Source: Diprion similis (taxonomy: Eukaryota > Arthropoda > Insecta > Hymenoptera > Diprionidae). Taken from it: a stretch of 64,000 nt of DNA. Position numbers and translations under genes: made by a program. Below the pieces are notes generated by a model. That model had not been told where the DNA came from and made no database searches. It was given only the letters and a program-made list of their open reading frames with translations. This document shows positions 1 through 12,172 of this stretch, piece after piece (position 1 is the first letter of the stretch; every line of letters begins with the position of its first letter). The DNA lies in the NCBI RefSeq assembly GCF_021155765.1, contig NC_060107.1, positions 14,742,501 through 14,806,500 of the forward strand, read 5' to 3'.

Positions 1-100
1 GTTGAATGCTGGAGAGAAAATCTATTTGAATAATCCGACAACTTGTATCAGGGTAGAATACGAACATGGCATCCCCTCAACGAATAGCAGAAGCTTATTA

Positions 101-1278
<1,178 letters not shown>

Positions 1279-1494
1279 GATTGATGAGAATTGTTATTAA
1301 ATGATGAAAAGCGGGTCAAAGAAGCTCAAAAAAGACCGATAACTTTTCCGGAGTGAGTGCAGGAGCGACTGGATTACAAGGTCATAACACTCGCGCCATT
1401 GGAATATGCACGTCCAATCAAGGTATCCACAATCTAACGTGGCATTTCACCACGGATTGTGTTAAGCGCTTGAGAATAACAAACTGAAATATAA

Positions 1495-1573
1495 CCATGA
1501 TAATAACACTGGAATGATCACTGCCTGTAATATTCCTAGTCATGCAAGTGATCGTTCCAGTATTATTATGGTG
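1495..1573. repeat. Imperfect inverted repeat, about 25-bp arms
   Basis: The left arm (1502-1522, around ACTGGAATGATCACT) is complementary with about two mismatches to the right arm (1547-1567, around AGTGATCGTTCCAGT), with a loop of about 24 bp. It could be a small foldback element or a cruciform-forming site. Confidence 0.7.
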
Positions 1574-1664
1574 GTGCATTCCAAAACTGTCTAGCAGTGC
1601 TAAAACTCCCTAGGACAGAGGCAAAACTAGTCACAAATACGGCAGTGCAAAAGAGATAAAAGAT
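1574..1664 (+). repeat. Dispersed repeat, copy 1 (pairs with 22734-22837)
   Basis: Shares CCAAAACT, CTAGCAG, CTCCCTAGGACAGA, GCAAA and AAAAGAGATAAAAGAT in the same order as 22734-22837, with small insertions between blocks. Both copies lie between head-to-head gene pairs. The family is not recognised. Confidence 0.65.
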
Positions 1665-2471
1665 TGTTGATAGCACTAATTTCGGAACAAACCTTGCATT
1701 CGGTGGCCGACAACTACGTTCCTAAAACAGATGAGAGCCCTACCCTTACCGACTGAGTTTGTTTTTTGCAATGACCAAGTTTACCGACAACGGTGTTCAC
1801 TATAAGACTTGAAAGTATTTGAAAAAGAAGAAGAGTGAGATTACCACGGACTTAACAGATTACGGATCACAGCACAATGGATGTGGTCCGCAATTTGTGC
1901 GTACAATACGTCCAATACTACCTCTTCTCTGTTGTCATTTTCTCTATAAACTTCGTGGTACGAGCATGTCCTTCTAAGTCAGTGGTTATCATCCGTTATG
2001 TAATTAGCGGTCAGTTGAGAACCAAGCATTGAACATATCGAATATGGAACGTTTGGCATTCCGCGGCAAAGTTCGCTCGCTACTTTGATATTCATCTTCG
2101 GCGACAACAACGGCAGGTACGTAGATGCCGTCAAACAAGCATTATTTATTCAAATATAGCCCTATATATGGACGAATTGATATCAAAACCGTCCAATCGT
2201 CGAATCGAACGGTTGCGAATATCGCGATACACTGTCCCCGACGTTTCGTAGGTTAGGTTTTAATTTTTAACCATCATTATATCACGTCAGGTTCATCTAT
2301 ATTCTTCGTGTTGTATACAAAAAAGAGTCGAATTCAACGGCTGTTTGCAGCTCCGGTTGTCAGGATATAAATATTTCGACTTTCCAAGCAAAGAAGGTCG
2401 AATAGTCTTGCGAATCCTGAAATCAGGATCCATTACTTCTCTTTGTCTATATTTTTCTTGTCCCATTATCC

Positions 2472-5400
2472 ATGTCAGGCAAAATGTCTAAGGCTCATAG
2501 TCCGACTCGATTCAATGGCGAGGCGGACAGCTTCTACGACTCGAACTTCACCCTGGATATCAACAAACGAATGAGGGTACCCAAGAGCATAAGAGTCAGC
2601 GGTGATTACACCGACGAGAATGTTGCTGGCACAAATGGATCCAGCTGGAATCAGATGCTGGCGAACGAGAAATTCGAGATGCATGTACCAGACAGGATCC
2701 TCGTTGCTGGTGAGTTTTAATTCCATTTCAATAACTAGGCGGTAACACGAAGTAAAATAGGAAATTCGCCAAAATCTTATGCTCAGTTGCTAACCCATTT
2801 GGCACTGGTTTATTTATAAATAGACATCCTAAGTACTCTGTTTTTTGGGTTTATAAATAGGCTGTCTCCTAACGTTTCTGTGTGTTTTTGTTAGTTTACG
2901 TTGTGCTTACCAGTCTTCCAAAAATATTGCCAGTCATTCTACCATGTTTTTAACTGACATTTAGTGCTTGACTCTGTCAAAACGTTGATGCTTCTGTTTT
3001 TGATCTCATAAAATGTGCGACCTGTACTAAAAAAATGGTTTGTGATATTGATTAGTGTTTTGCACGTTTGTTCGTGATACTAATTACGTTTTTTTCTCCA
3101 TAAGTTTGAATTCAGTAATGTTAAAACAACGAAAGGTTTTTCAAAAAAATCATTATTTTGCCACTTTAGAATTACTTTGACAGTGTCAAGTTTGCAAAAT
3201 ATGATTATGATTTGCAGGAGTTTATCATGGTGGCCACTAGTTAGGGAAAACTGAGAATTCGTGGAAAAGTCAGGGAATTTTTTTATTTAATGTGAGATTC
3301 TGATTTCTTTTCAAAATCCGTTATTATCTTAACTTCACAAATTTTAACCTCATTATTCTTGTTTGATAATTCACTGTTCACAATTTGTCCTGTAATTTCT
3401 TTTTCCGCTGATGTAACTTTCAATATTATTCAAGGTAACTCAGAACTACTGTTCACCCCATAAACTACTGACGTATTCCTCATGGAAATCTGCTACTAAA
3501 ACGTTTTTTCTTTCTGATAAAGAATTTGTCGTTTGCAAATTGGAACCTTTTGAAATTTGCCAATCGGGTAGCATCCGATGATTTAGAACAGAGTTGACTG
3601 ATCGTCATTTGATTGTCATGCACTCGGCAACTGTCCCGAGCTACCAGATGCTACTTGATTGGCCAATTTCAAACGGCTGTAATTCAAAAATGAGAAATTT
3701 TCTATAAAGAGTTAATAAAATTTTCAGTCGCAGATTTTCATAAGAAACACATTGATCGCGTATAGGCCAATACTATTGTTTACTTCTGACTTTATATTTC
3801 TTGTCTTTTTTTGAAGGATCAATCGTCCCCAGTATTCAAAAATATTTTTATTCTCATTTCTATTGCCTATTATTACTAATGAATGCGACAATTCAAAAGT
3901 AGAGGATCCTTGTTGCATACTTGTTATTTATTTTTTATTTTTTTGTCAGTTTCAAGAATGTTATCATTTTTTCTGAACTACGAAGCTGTGTGTGTTATTA
4001 TGATTCAAAACTGTCAACATCTGTACATCATTTCTTCCCCAGCTATTTTGTGAGGTTTACATTGCATTTTTCCATTGTGATTCTTTAGTGCTTAATCAAG
4101 TTCTTATTATGTCTTATATAAGTGTAACTTCTTGTTTTCTCTTATACCGTGTGCATGCTGTGTTTCATATTCAACTCTGTTATTATATACTGTATTATGT
4201 ATTTTATAGCTTTGACGGATCAAATCGTGGGTACGCAGAATTATATTATCCCAAATTACATAGGTATTCGATGTTTGTTAGTATAGTTTGTGTCATCGGT
4301 TTAAACCAATGGTGATGGTTAAAATTAGAAGAAATCATGGGCAATTTTAATTTCTCAATATCGTATTCGAACAGAAAGTTTTCTAAATTCTCAATGATTT
4401 TTTATTCCTACATTTTTAGTAAACACAGACGAAACTGTAATATTGTGATCATTCTACAGGTCTTAGAAATATCCTTTCAACATCTTAAGCTTGTCAAAAT
4501 AAATCCCCTGCAATTGAAATATCCTGGAATTTGAGTGGAATTATTAATCGCCTGTAAATTTGAAAGAACGTCATTCCAACTTCTCAATTTTCCTGAAATG
4601 TTTTCATTTCTTGTACAATTTCTTTGTACATGTTTTTCATTTCAGCAATTGTTTTTGCTTGATGATTTTTTTTTCAGACCTCATTTCACTAAAAAAAGTT
4701 ATTCGAATAACTGACTTAGGATAGTTGATATTTTTATTAAAAAAAAGAGTTACGTATTAACTGAACTTGTTAGCGTTTGAACAAACCTACTTTTCATTAT
4801 TTTAAACAGGGCAGGATCAGCACGTAGGCACAAAGGCACCACCTAGAGAAATTATTTTGGAAAATTCAGTTATGCCGCCAGAGCCAGGCATGATCAGAGT
4901 TCAGGTGAGTACATGTATTTTCACTGAAACAGAACTGACATTATTTTTGACATATTCAAAGAAGAATGAAATCATGAAATACTATATTTGAATTTACTAA
5001 TAAAAGTGGTTTTTCAACGTATATACTTGGCTCTTCTTCAATTCAATGTGGCAAAATGAAGGTGTAACGGCTTGCACGAAGTTTTCTGTCCTCTTATATT
5101 CATATAATCAAGACAAAACTGCTACAACGATCAGCTGACTACTCAGGACGATGCCATTTTGATTTAGTCTAAAAGATTGAATATGATAAGGGTGGTAAAC
5201 CGAAGTTAAAGAAGTACTGGTGAAATTTCTATTATGTATATCGATTTCAGACTCCGCCCCGCGTTTTGACATTGGACGATCACTTTTTCCCTGCCGTCGA
5301 CGAAGAGGATCCAAATGAATTTACAAACGAGAATACAGAGACGCCATCTACCGTCTCTAGGTCTCGAGGCCGATACAATAACGACAATCAAATTGTCAGG

Positions 5401-6217
5401 CAAGTTAGGTAGGCGTGTTTACAGATTGCGAATTCCTAGGTACTTATTCTAAAATCATTCTCTTTTATCACAGTGCCATGAGAGATGGAGCTCAATACTA
5501 CTCGATACCTTCTTTTCAAATTAAGTAGTAGACGTACTATGACCTCAGGATTAATTTTCAACTGTTTCAAAGGCATAAAGTAACGATCAATATTTTTAGA
5601 GTATCAAAATAGTTTAAGAAAGATGAATTCACTTTTCAGTTAGTCCACATAAAATATTATCCTATAGTTGTTACCTGGAACTTTTCACCCTACGAATGTC
5701 TTATTTGGTTACATTTAGGGAATCGCATGACGCTGTCGAAGATTTTTCAATAAAATTATCTGCCAAACGAGTTCATTGATATTTGCAAAACTATTTCGGT
5801 ACTCTGAGGATAATGATAATCAAATTTTTGCCTTTGAAACTAACGAAAATTAATTCTAAAGTTATGTTACCGCTGCGATATAACCCAACAACATCTGGCT
5901 TTATCACTTTACTATGGTTTTGCTGTGACAAGTGATAAAATTTCAGAGTAAGGCCCCAAAGAATTGAGCGTATCGCACATTTACCAGGGAAATATTGGTA
6001 TTTCAGGGAACAAACGCCGTCATACAATTCATTGGATGTCTCGTTACCGCCGTCGGAAGAAATACAGCACCTCCGGCGTCAGGTCGGAAAGTTGACTCGA
6101 CGCATTTTAGCAGTTGAAGTTGAATCGCAACAACGTCAACAACGGGACAAAATACTATACGCCGTTGCGTTGTCGTACTTCTTCCTAAAAACATTTTTCT
6201 GGCTGAGTAGGAACTAA
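2472..6217 (+). CDS. Tango11: Mitochondrial fission factor (MFF / Tango11)
   Basis: Tail-anchored outer-membrane and peroxisomal receptor that recruits dynamin-related protein Drp1 (family knowledge). Exons 2472..2709, 4810..4904, 5251..5408 (or 5399) and 6007..6217 give 233 (or 230) residues. Seen directly: the two N-terminal MFF motifs (RMRVPKSIRV at 33-42, MHVPDRILVAG at 70-80), the TPPRVLTL block (112-119), a short heptad segment LRRQVGKLTRRILAVEVE (186-203), and a C-terminal hydrophobic anchor (about 213-230) ending SRN, as in tail-anchored MFF. Exon 3 has two possible donors nine bases apart, both phase 2. ATG 2472 is the first in frame; 2484 (second Met) is an alternative. The protein is shorter than most vertebrate forms because the variable middle region is missing. 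AATAAA at 6691 may end the mRNA. It is convergent with the PRDM15-like gene. Confidence 0.93.
3548..3680. mobile_element. Small foldback MITE-like element in Tango11 intron 1
   Basis: The left segment TTTGAAATTTGCCAATC (from 3550) and the right segment ending GATTGGCCAATTTCAAA are inverted copies over roughly 25-30 bp, both continuing into GTAGCATC. Total length is about 130 bp. No coding capacity. Confidence 0.6.
5061..5162 (+). repeat. ATCAGCTGAT-core dispersed repeat, copy A
   Basis: One of five related copies of about 80-120 bp. Shared landmarks in order are GTAACGG, TTGCAC, ATAATCAAG, AAAACTG, the palindromic ATCAGCTGA core, and a GCCATTTTG end. It lies in Tango11 intron 2, ending about 90 bp before exon 3. 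Confidence 0.7.
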
Positions 6218-7439
6218 GTTTTACGTTATGTATGATAAGGAAAATTAATCTTATTACATGAAATACCAGTCTAAGGTCTACTAGAGTCTTTTATGTGTTT
6301 ATGATTTTGGATGCAAAGATACAGACCAAAGATCTGACGTGGTATGACAGAGAATGAACTAAAAAAACTACAATCTCTCAGCTTTTTGGAAGTGAGCAGA
6401 AAATAAAACAAATGTTTGTGTATTACCTCAGCTAACCACCGACTGAAATACCGATTATATATCTATATATATATATATATAATACCTTGTACAATTTGAC
6501 AGTGATTTTGTTTACCGAAGTTATAATCAGCGCTTTTAACTAGAGAAAAAAAAAAAAACCCAAGTACTGTTTTATAGATCGTTAAATCGAATGATTGCTT
6601 AATGATAGTTCGTTATTCCTATTGTACAGAATGATTTAGGTATATCATCGTAAAATGTTGAAAAGGAGATTCCTTGTCAAAAAATTTATGAATAAAGTTT
6701 CTTTTGAAGAAAATTTCAGGCGGACGATTTTTTTTTCTGCATTAGAAAAACTATAAATATTTGTATATGTGCGTTTTGATTGGTTGGGTTTTTTTTTTCA
6801 ATACAATTAGAGGTCTCGGCAATGCTCTAAAAATAATTTTTGTTCTCCGATATATTTGAGTTTTTGATTGTAAACCTTACCTTTTGTATTTAGATTAGCT
6901 GTTGAAACCAGTAGAAAAATTTATGAAGGTGTCAATAGTTGGTAAAAATAATTTTAAAAGAAATTATTTTTTTTCAGCTGATTGACGCACAAGAGTTTCA
7001 GGAATTCATTGAGAGATTTAGTATTATTGGAAAGTACTATGATTTAGCACTCTCCAAACTTTAGTCTAACAGGTCAATGAATTCTTTTGTATCTACGCGG
7101 TAAAATTTGATATTGAAAAAGAATCTACCCAAAAAAAATGTTCCAGTTATACCTGAATCTTCCTGTATTATATGTTTGTTAATGTATATTTATATCGTAT
7201 CATAATAGGTATGTGCCATAGTACACATGTAGGTTGAGCTGGCGCTGCGTTGGGTCTTTTAATTTAATTTTCTATATCACTTTGAAATACTCGTTTACTT
7301 CTTACTTACCTATTTATTGGTTTTTGAATTAATCATATCTTCCCTGTTTGATATCAATAGTTAAATGAGATATTACGATGCTAACAAATCGGTATAGAAA
7401 AATTTTTGTATTTATTATGTACTTCATTTGCAAAGTTCA
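6218..7439. other. Tango11 3' UTR and intergenic DNA
   Basis: 3' flank of Tango11, including a short (AT)n tract at about 6460-6483 and AATAAA at 6691-6696. No coding exon found on either strand. Confidence 0.5.
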
Positions 7440-7811
7440 TTAAGGGGGGAAATTTTGTGAAATTTTGATAATATCGAGTTTTTGATTTTTGAAACGATTA
7501 AAAAAGATGTGACCAAAAATTCCTCCCAACAAAATTTAGATTATGGTAGTATGTGTGCTGAAAAAAAATTTCAATCTCTCGCGATGAAAGTGCATGCGCA
7601 AAGAACTTTTGGCAGAAAATTTCCAGCGTAACGCTCTTCAAAAATTCCTTGCGCATACACGTTCGTCGCAGGAGATTAAAATTTTTTTTCAACACACATA
7701 CTACCATAATCTAAATTATGTTGAGAGGAATTTTTGATCACACCATCTTTAGTCATCTGAAAAACAAAAAACTCGATATCATCGAAATTTCACCGAAGTC
7801 CCTCCCCTTAA
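7440..7811. mobile_element. TTAA-flanked foldback MITE, about 370 bp
   Basis: Two arms of about 165 bp are near-perfect inverted copies. Left blocks such as AAAAATTCCTCCCAACA, GATTATGGTAGTATGTGTG and ATGCGCAAAG recur inverted on the right. The ends read TTAAGGGG and CCCCTTAA, so the unit is bounded by TTAA (7440-7443 and 7808-7811), the target used by piggyBac-type elements. No transposase. Confidence 0.85.
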
Positions 7812-8230
7812 AAGCCTTTCACGTTTTTTTTCTGTCCAATATCGATTTTCGTTTTGTGTTTTTTTTTTTTTGATTTTTTTTTTTTCTATCAAATAATTCC
7901 TTGTGCCATAATAGAAAGTTATATTAATGGGTGATTTGAAAATTTGAACAAAATGAGACCTAACGTGTGTTGTAAACCTCCCCACATGTGGTTATTACAC
8001 GTAATTGCTACTATAAAAATCTGTCTGTAATTTACAAAATTCGACGCTAATCAAAAATCCCGTTTATATGTTATGCTATTCTATTCTATTATACAATAAT
8101 TAATATTGTATGTAGTCTTGTACTCGTAGCACTAATATTATAAATTATAGTATAATGTAAAACAACCCAAAACTGATTCTAGTTTTTTTCCCCTTTTTTG
8201 CAAATTAGTTACGAAGAAAAAATCCGTAGA

Positions 8231-8231
<1 letters not shown>

Positions 8232-8272
<41 letters not shown>

Positions 8273-8331
8273 ACAAACAAACAAACAAACAAACAAACAA
8301 ACAAACAAACAAACAAACAAACAAACAAACA
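8232..8331 (+). repeat. A40 tract followed by a (CAAA)n microsatellite
   Basis: About 40 consecutive A bases run directly into about 14 CAAA units. The layout resembles the tail of a retroposed sequence that grew a microsatellite, but no recognisable retroelement body precedes it. Confidence 0.9.
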
Positions 8332-9027
8332 CAGAATATGTATTTTCATGTTGAAATGAATATTTTTATCGCATGGTTGTCGAAGTTTTTTCTCTTTACG
8401 TCGAGATTTGGATTTCTTTATTTTTATCACTACGGTAAAGGATGTAGACGTATATAAGTGTCTCAAATTTTACACGAAAAGAACATCGTGAACGTAGGCT
8501 ATGCATTTTAAATAGTCTTTTGTTCAACTATGACCGTTAAAATAAAATTAGTCGTTTTGAATTTATCAGAACGATTCTTCATCACCCCTTTTTCGTAAGA
8601 GCCCGTATACATATATCACGTTAATTTTGAGTTTAATTTTCTCAAAACCTGTGTTGACAAATATTTGGAAAATTTTATGTATCAAGTCAACACCTCTTGT
8701 ATTCTACAGATTTTTAACCGCTTTTTCCGGACCACCTTCAATCTCCTAGACTACATAATATTGTTACTATCGTACTATCAATCGTAATGCGCTAAGCACC
8801 GGTCGTCAAGTACGTCGTGCAGATTTGCCTAAGTCCCAATTCAGACAAATACAGATACTTGATAGAACAGGAAGAACATAGTAGATAAAAAGAGTAAAAT
8901 ATAGACATAGTCTATACGTACAAACATTATTTTATATTTATCATTTATTAACTCCCGGCATAAAGGCTGTCTTGAATAACACAACATAACAAGTACCAAT
9001 CATGTATATAATATATATTAGGGATGC

Positions 9028-9350
9028 GTGGGTTCCCGAAATCTCGGGAAAAAAGTTCGGGTTTGGGACGGGTTTCTATTTGATCGGGTTTTTTTAGCAA
9101 TCCCAGAATAGTAGGGAAAGCAGAAACATGAGTAACTTAACTTACCTAATATTCATAATATTGGACAAATACTAAATATTAACAGTAAATAGTGCATCTA
9201 AATGACATTAATATTTTCAGTTAAAAGTATATCATCTTTCATTGGGGGATCCGGGAATTTTAGGGAATCCCGAAAATCACGGGAACCCGACCCGATTAAC
9301 TAATAGAATTTTTCCGGACCGACCGATCCGAAGAATTCTGGTACCCGTAC
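9028..9350. mobile_element. Degenerate element with GGGTTCCCG inverted ends
   Basis: GGGTTCCCGAAATCTCGGGA near 9029 is mirrored by TCCCGAAAATCACGGGAACCC near 9270-9290, with AT-rich DNA between and a diverged flank (GACCGACCGATCC). Likely a decayed DNA transposon; no ORF. Confidence 0.5.
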
Positions 9351-10610
9351 AGCCTAGTATATGTATACATAAGTAAGATAAAAGTGGGATGATAATATTT
9401 TTTTAATATATTCTTATGGTATTTTGCATAATAATAATATCTCTGTTATTTTCCTCTGTTTCTCTATCTACATGTACTTTCACAACATGTATCACAGTAA
9501 CATCAGTCTTACGCATTTTTTACTTGCTACATATTTTTTTTTACCTTTTACGTGTATAATATATATATATATGTCTATTTTAGAGTTCAAGTATTTATTT
9601 TATACATGTGTATGTATCTATGCATACATACATAGGTATATGCATACCAGCTATTTGAACAGGCACTCTTTAAATGTACTTACATATATGTACATGCTTA
9701 GTATTGTACATATACTAAGAATGTCTCATTCTGATACATTTATTGCGATTGATACAAAAGTGGCTACGAGGTTTACCGGACAATAATATTTTGTACGAAA
9801 GTTGTCACGAGTACGTTGTGCTATAAATTTCTTTCAGGTCGACGCGTGTCAGAAATTTTCGGATCATATCATTCATTTATTTATTTTTTATAATCATTTT
9901 TGTCAACGTAATCGTAACGAACCAACTTTTGACTGAAACAATTATTACCATATGTTTTGAGCTCTTGCAGTGGATTTACCACGAAAATAGGACACCGTAA
10001 AAAAAATTGGTATCGAATTTATATTTACATAAAGTCATTTTGGTAATTAAAAATCATATTTTTTCTACCAAACGACAGAAACGCTGTAAAGCATATAAAT
10101 TATAGATTTTCACTTTTCAAAAAATTTTGATTAGTGTAAAAATATGATTAATTAATGTTATAAACCAATTCTCTCGTTTAATGAATAAAATTAATTATTT
10201 TAAGATTATTCTTGAAAAATTGATTGAAATTAAGAACAACGCGATTATTGCTATCATAATAGAAATATAAACTTGGCATTTGCATTTTAAACTGCAAATA
10301 ATAATCAATTAGTTACGATGAAAATTCAAAATAGTAGAATGAATTTCGGTAATATGTATTAGATTTATAAAATCGTTGCTTGCATACGTTACACATACAA
10401 TATACATAGAATACATAACTTATACTAAAAGTATTTATGTAGCTAATATCACAGACTATGGCAGTCCTTGTGGTTCATTATAAAACTGCCGTATGTTCAC
10501 TTTGAGTACTTCGAGAAAAATGCAGAAATAGAATAACATTATGGTCAACTTGGCTAAAGCCTATTACATATAACTTTGTAAATGGCTGATCCGATACTTT
10601 TTTCAGAACA

Positions 10611-11861
10611 GGGTGTCCAGCATCATTTTATAAAAATTCCCGAATATTCATAACATTATTTTGAGTTGCATAATCACTGAATATTAGTTGTTCCAAATAG
10701 TAATTTGTAAGTACAAATGATACTCGATGAACATAAATTTCCGAATCAGTGGAATTTTCCGGAAAAAAGGATTGCACATTCCTATGCCCTGCGTAAGGTG
10801 GTGCCCTAGTCGATTTCGACGTTGACGTACATAACATATCCAAATATCGAAGTCCACGTATCTCAAATTCTATAAAGAGCTTAACAGCCCCATTACGGTG
10901 GGCAAAGAAAAGAAAATTTTATTTTTCTTTAGTTACCGTGAAAATATCGTTCAAGATAATGAAAACCAAATTCTATGAAAATTTGAACTCATATTGATAT
11001 TAAGAGGTGCCTCATCGCAATTTTTAATTTCCCATTTGAATAACACGGGAATTTTATTGCGTTCTAACGAATGAGCGAGTTGTAAAAATCAATACATATT
11101 TTTGTATGAAATTGAACGATCTACAAAAAAGGTCTGATGTGATTTTTGGTCAAGTCGACTCGTTTAAAAGTTATTCAAGGTTAAAGTTCAACCTAAAATG
11201 GTATACAATGACTTCCACAATTTTTTTCATATTTCATCATGAAATAATGGCTCAAAAACATAAAACATCATATTTTTCGTAAAGTTTATCAAGTGTTTTT
11301 TAATAAAACATTAAACTCAAACTTTCACAGAATTTGTTTTCATCATCTTGAATGATATATGCACGGTAATTATAATTTTTTATTTTTTTTTGGCAGACAC
11401 TACAGCCCCATTCTATCCACAATTCAGAACAGAAACACTTTAATGCATTTTCATTTGATGCAGAAATAATCAAATGGAATGAATTCTATGAAGTTAGTGT
11501 TGCAATTTCGTAGAATCTGTGCCATTTTTTTTTATTTCTGCGTCAAATGAAAAAGTGTCGAGTTTTTTTGTTCAGAATTGCATATAAAATGGGGCTGTTA
11601 AGTCATTCTTGCGTTTCAGATATGTTAACTTCGATATTTGGATATATATACGACAATGTCGAAATCGATCAGGACACCACCTTAATGTGAAATGAGTCGA
11701 GCAGGGTTCTCATTATTAAAACTAGGTCGATATTTAACGCAAGTTCAATTCGATGAAAAAATATGAATCTCCCGTATATTTCCCTCATTTTCAAGGGCAC
11801 TTTGAAATTCCCATGTAATTCCTGGTTTTTCAAAAATTCCCGGTCGCTGGACACCCTGTCA
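10611..11861. mobile_element. DNA transposon with CAGGGTGTCCAGC ends, interrupted by another element
   Basis: The left end CAGGGTGTCCAGC (about 10611) matches the inverse complement of the right end GCTGGACACCCTG (about 11847-11861). Both ends also carry AATTCCCG a little inside. CAGGGTG-type termini resemble those of some hAT-like elements (from memory). Without the nested insert it is about 360 bp and non-autonomous. Confidence 0.7.
10793..11684. mobile_element. Nested foldback element, related to 62427-62797
   Basis: Arms at 10793-10890 and 11590-11684 are inverted copies (AAGGTGGTGCCCTAGTCGAT on the left; CCAAATATCGAAGT and AACAGCCCCATT shared). The interior contains a second inverted pair around TTTTCATTTGATGCAGAAAT. 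It lies wholly inside the CAGGGTGTCC element, so it inserted later. Confidence 0.75.
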
Positions 11862-12172
11862 GGAGTTTGACGTTTTTTAAATGTCCATAGTGAAGATGAT
11901 TTCAAAGCTTTGATAGGGCTTCTGTTTTGATTTTCTGTTTAATTAATGGGTGATTTTACTCCTCTTTCCAGAGGAGTTCGTTAGAATTTATAAATAATTT
12001 GGCGAAATTTTTAAGATATTCCTTTAGAAACTTGCAGAAATATTTTTCCGCCAGGAAATGTTGAGGTTGATTAAACTTTCCTTTTTGCTTAAATATTGCT
12101 TAAACGTTATCGTAAACAGGTTCAATTATGCTAATAATTTTTAATAACAAGGTAGATGAAGCAGACTAATCA
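11862..12172. other. 3' flank of the PRDM15-like gene
   Basis: AT-rich sequence downstream of the stop codon at 12173-12175. I could not place a polyadenylation signal. Nothing else seen. Confidence 0.4.

Larger units (their letters stand above)
1279..2471. other. Divergent intergenic region between Ak2 and Tango11
   Basis: Contains the 5' leaders and presumably the promoters of both genes; I could not assign TATA boxes or start sites. It holds an inverted repeat at about 1495-1573 and, adjoining it, one copy (1574-1664) of a short dispersed repeat whose other copy lies in the SDF2/Serinc intergenic region. No further ORF has coding character. Confidence 0.6.
7812..10610. other. Gene-free intergenic region with simple repeats and a degraded element
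   Basis: No exon recognised. Holds the A40/(CAAA)n tract (8232-8331), a degraded element with inverted ends (9028-9350) and AT-rich sequence. The longest ORF (9424-9786) is AT-rich, repeats tyrosine and isoleucine, and has no domain character. Confidence 0.6.

Noticed and set aside
8138..8466. ORFs with LFVCLFVC repeats
   Set aside because: Pure translation of the A40/(CAAA)n microsatellite.
9424..9786. 120-aa plus-strand ORF
   Set aside because: AT-driven Tyr/Ile/His-rich composition, (TA)n content, no splice or homology support.
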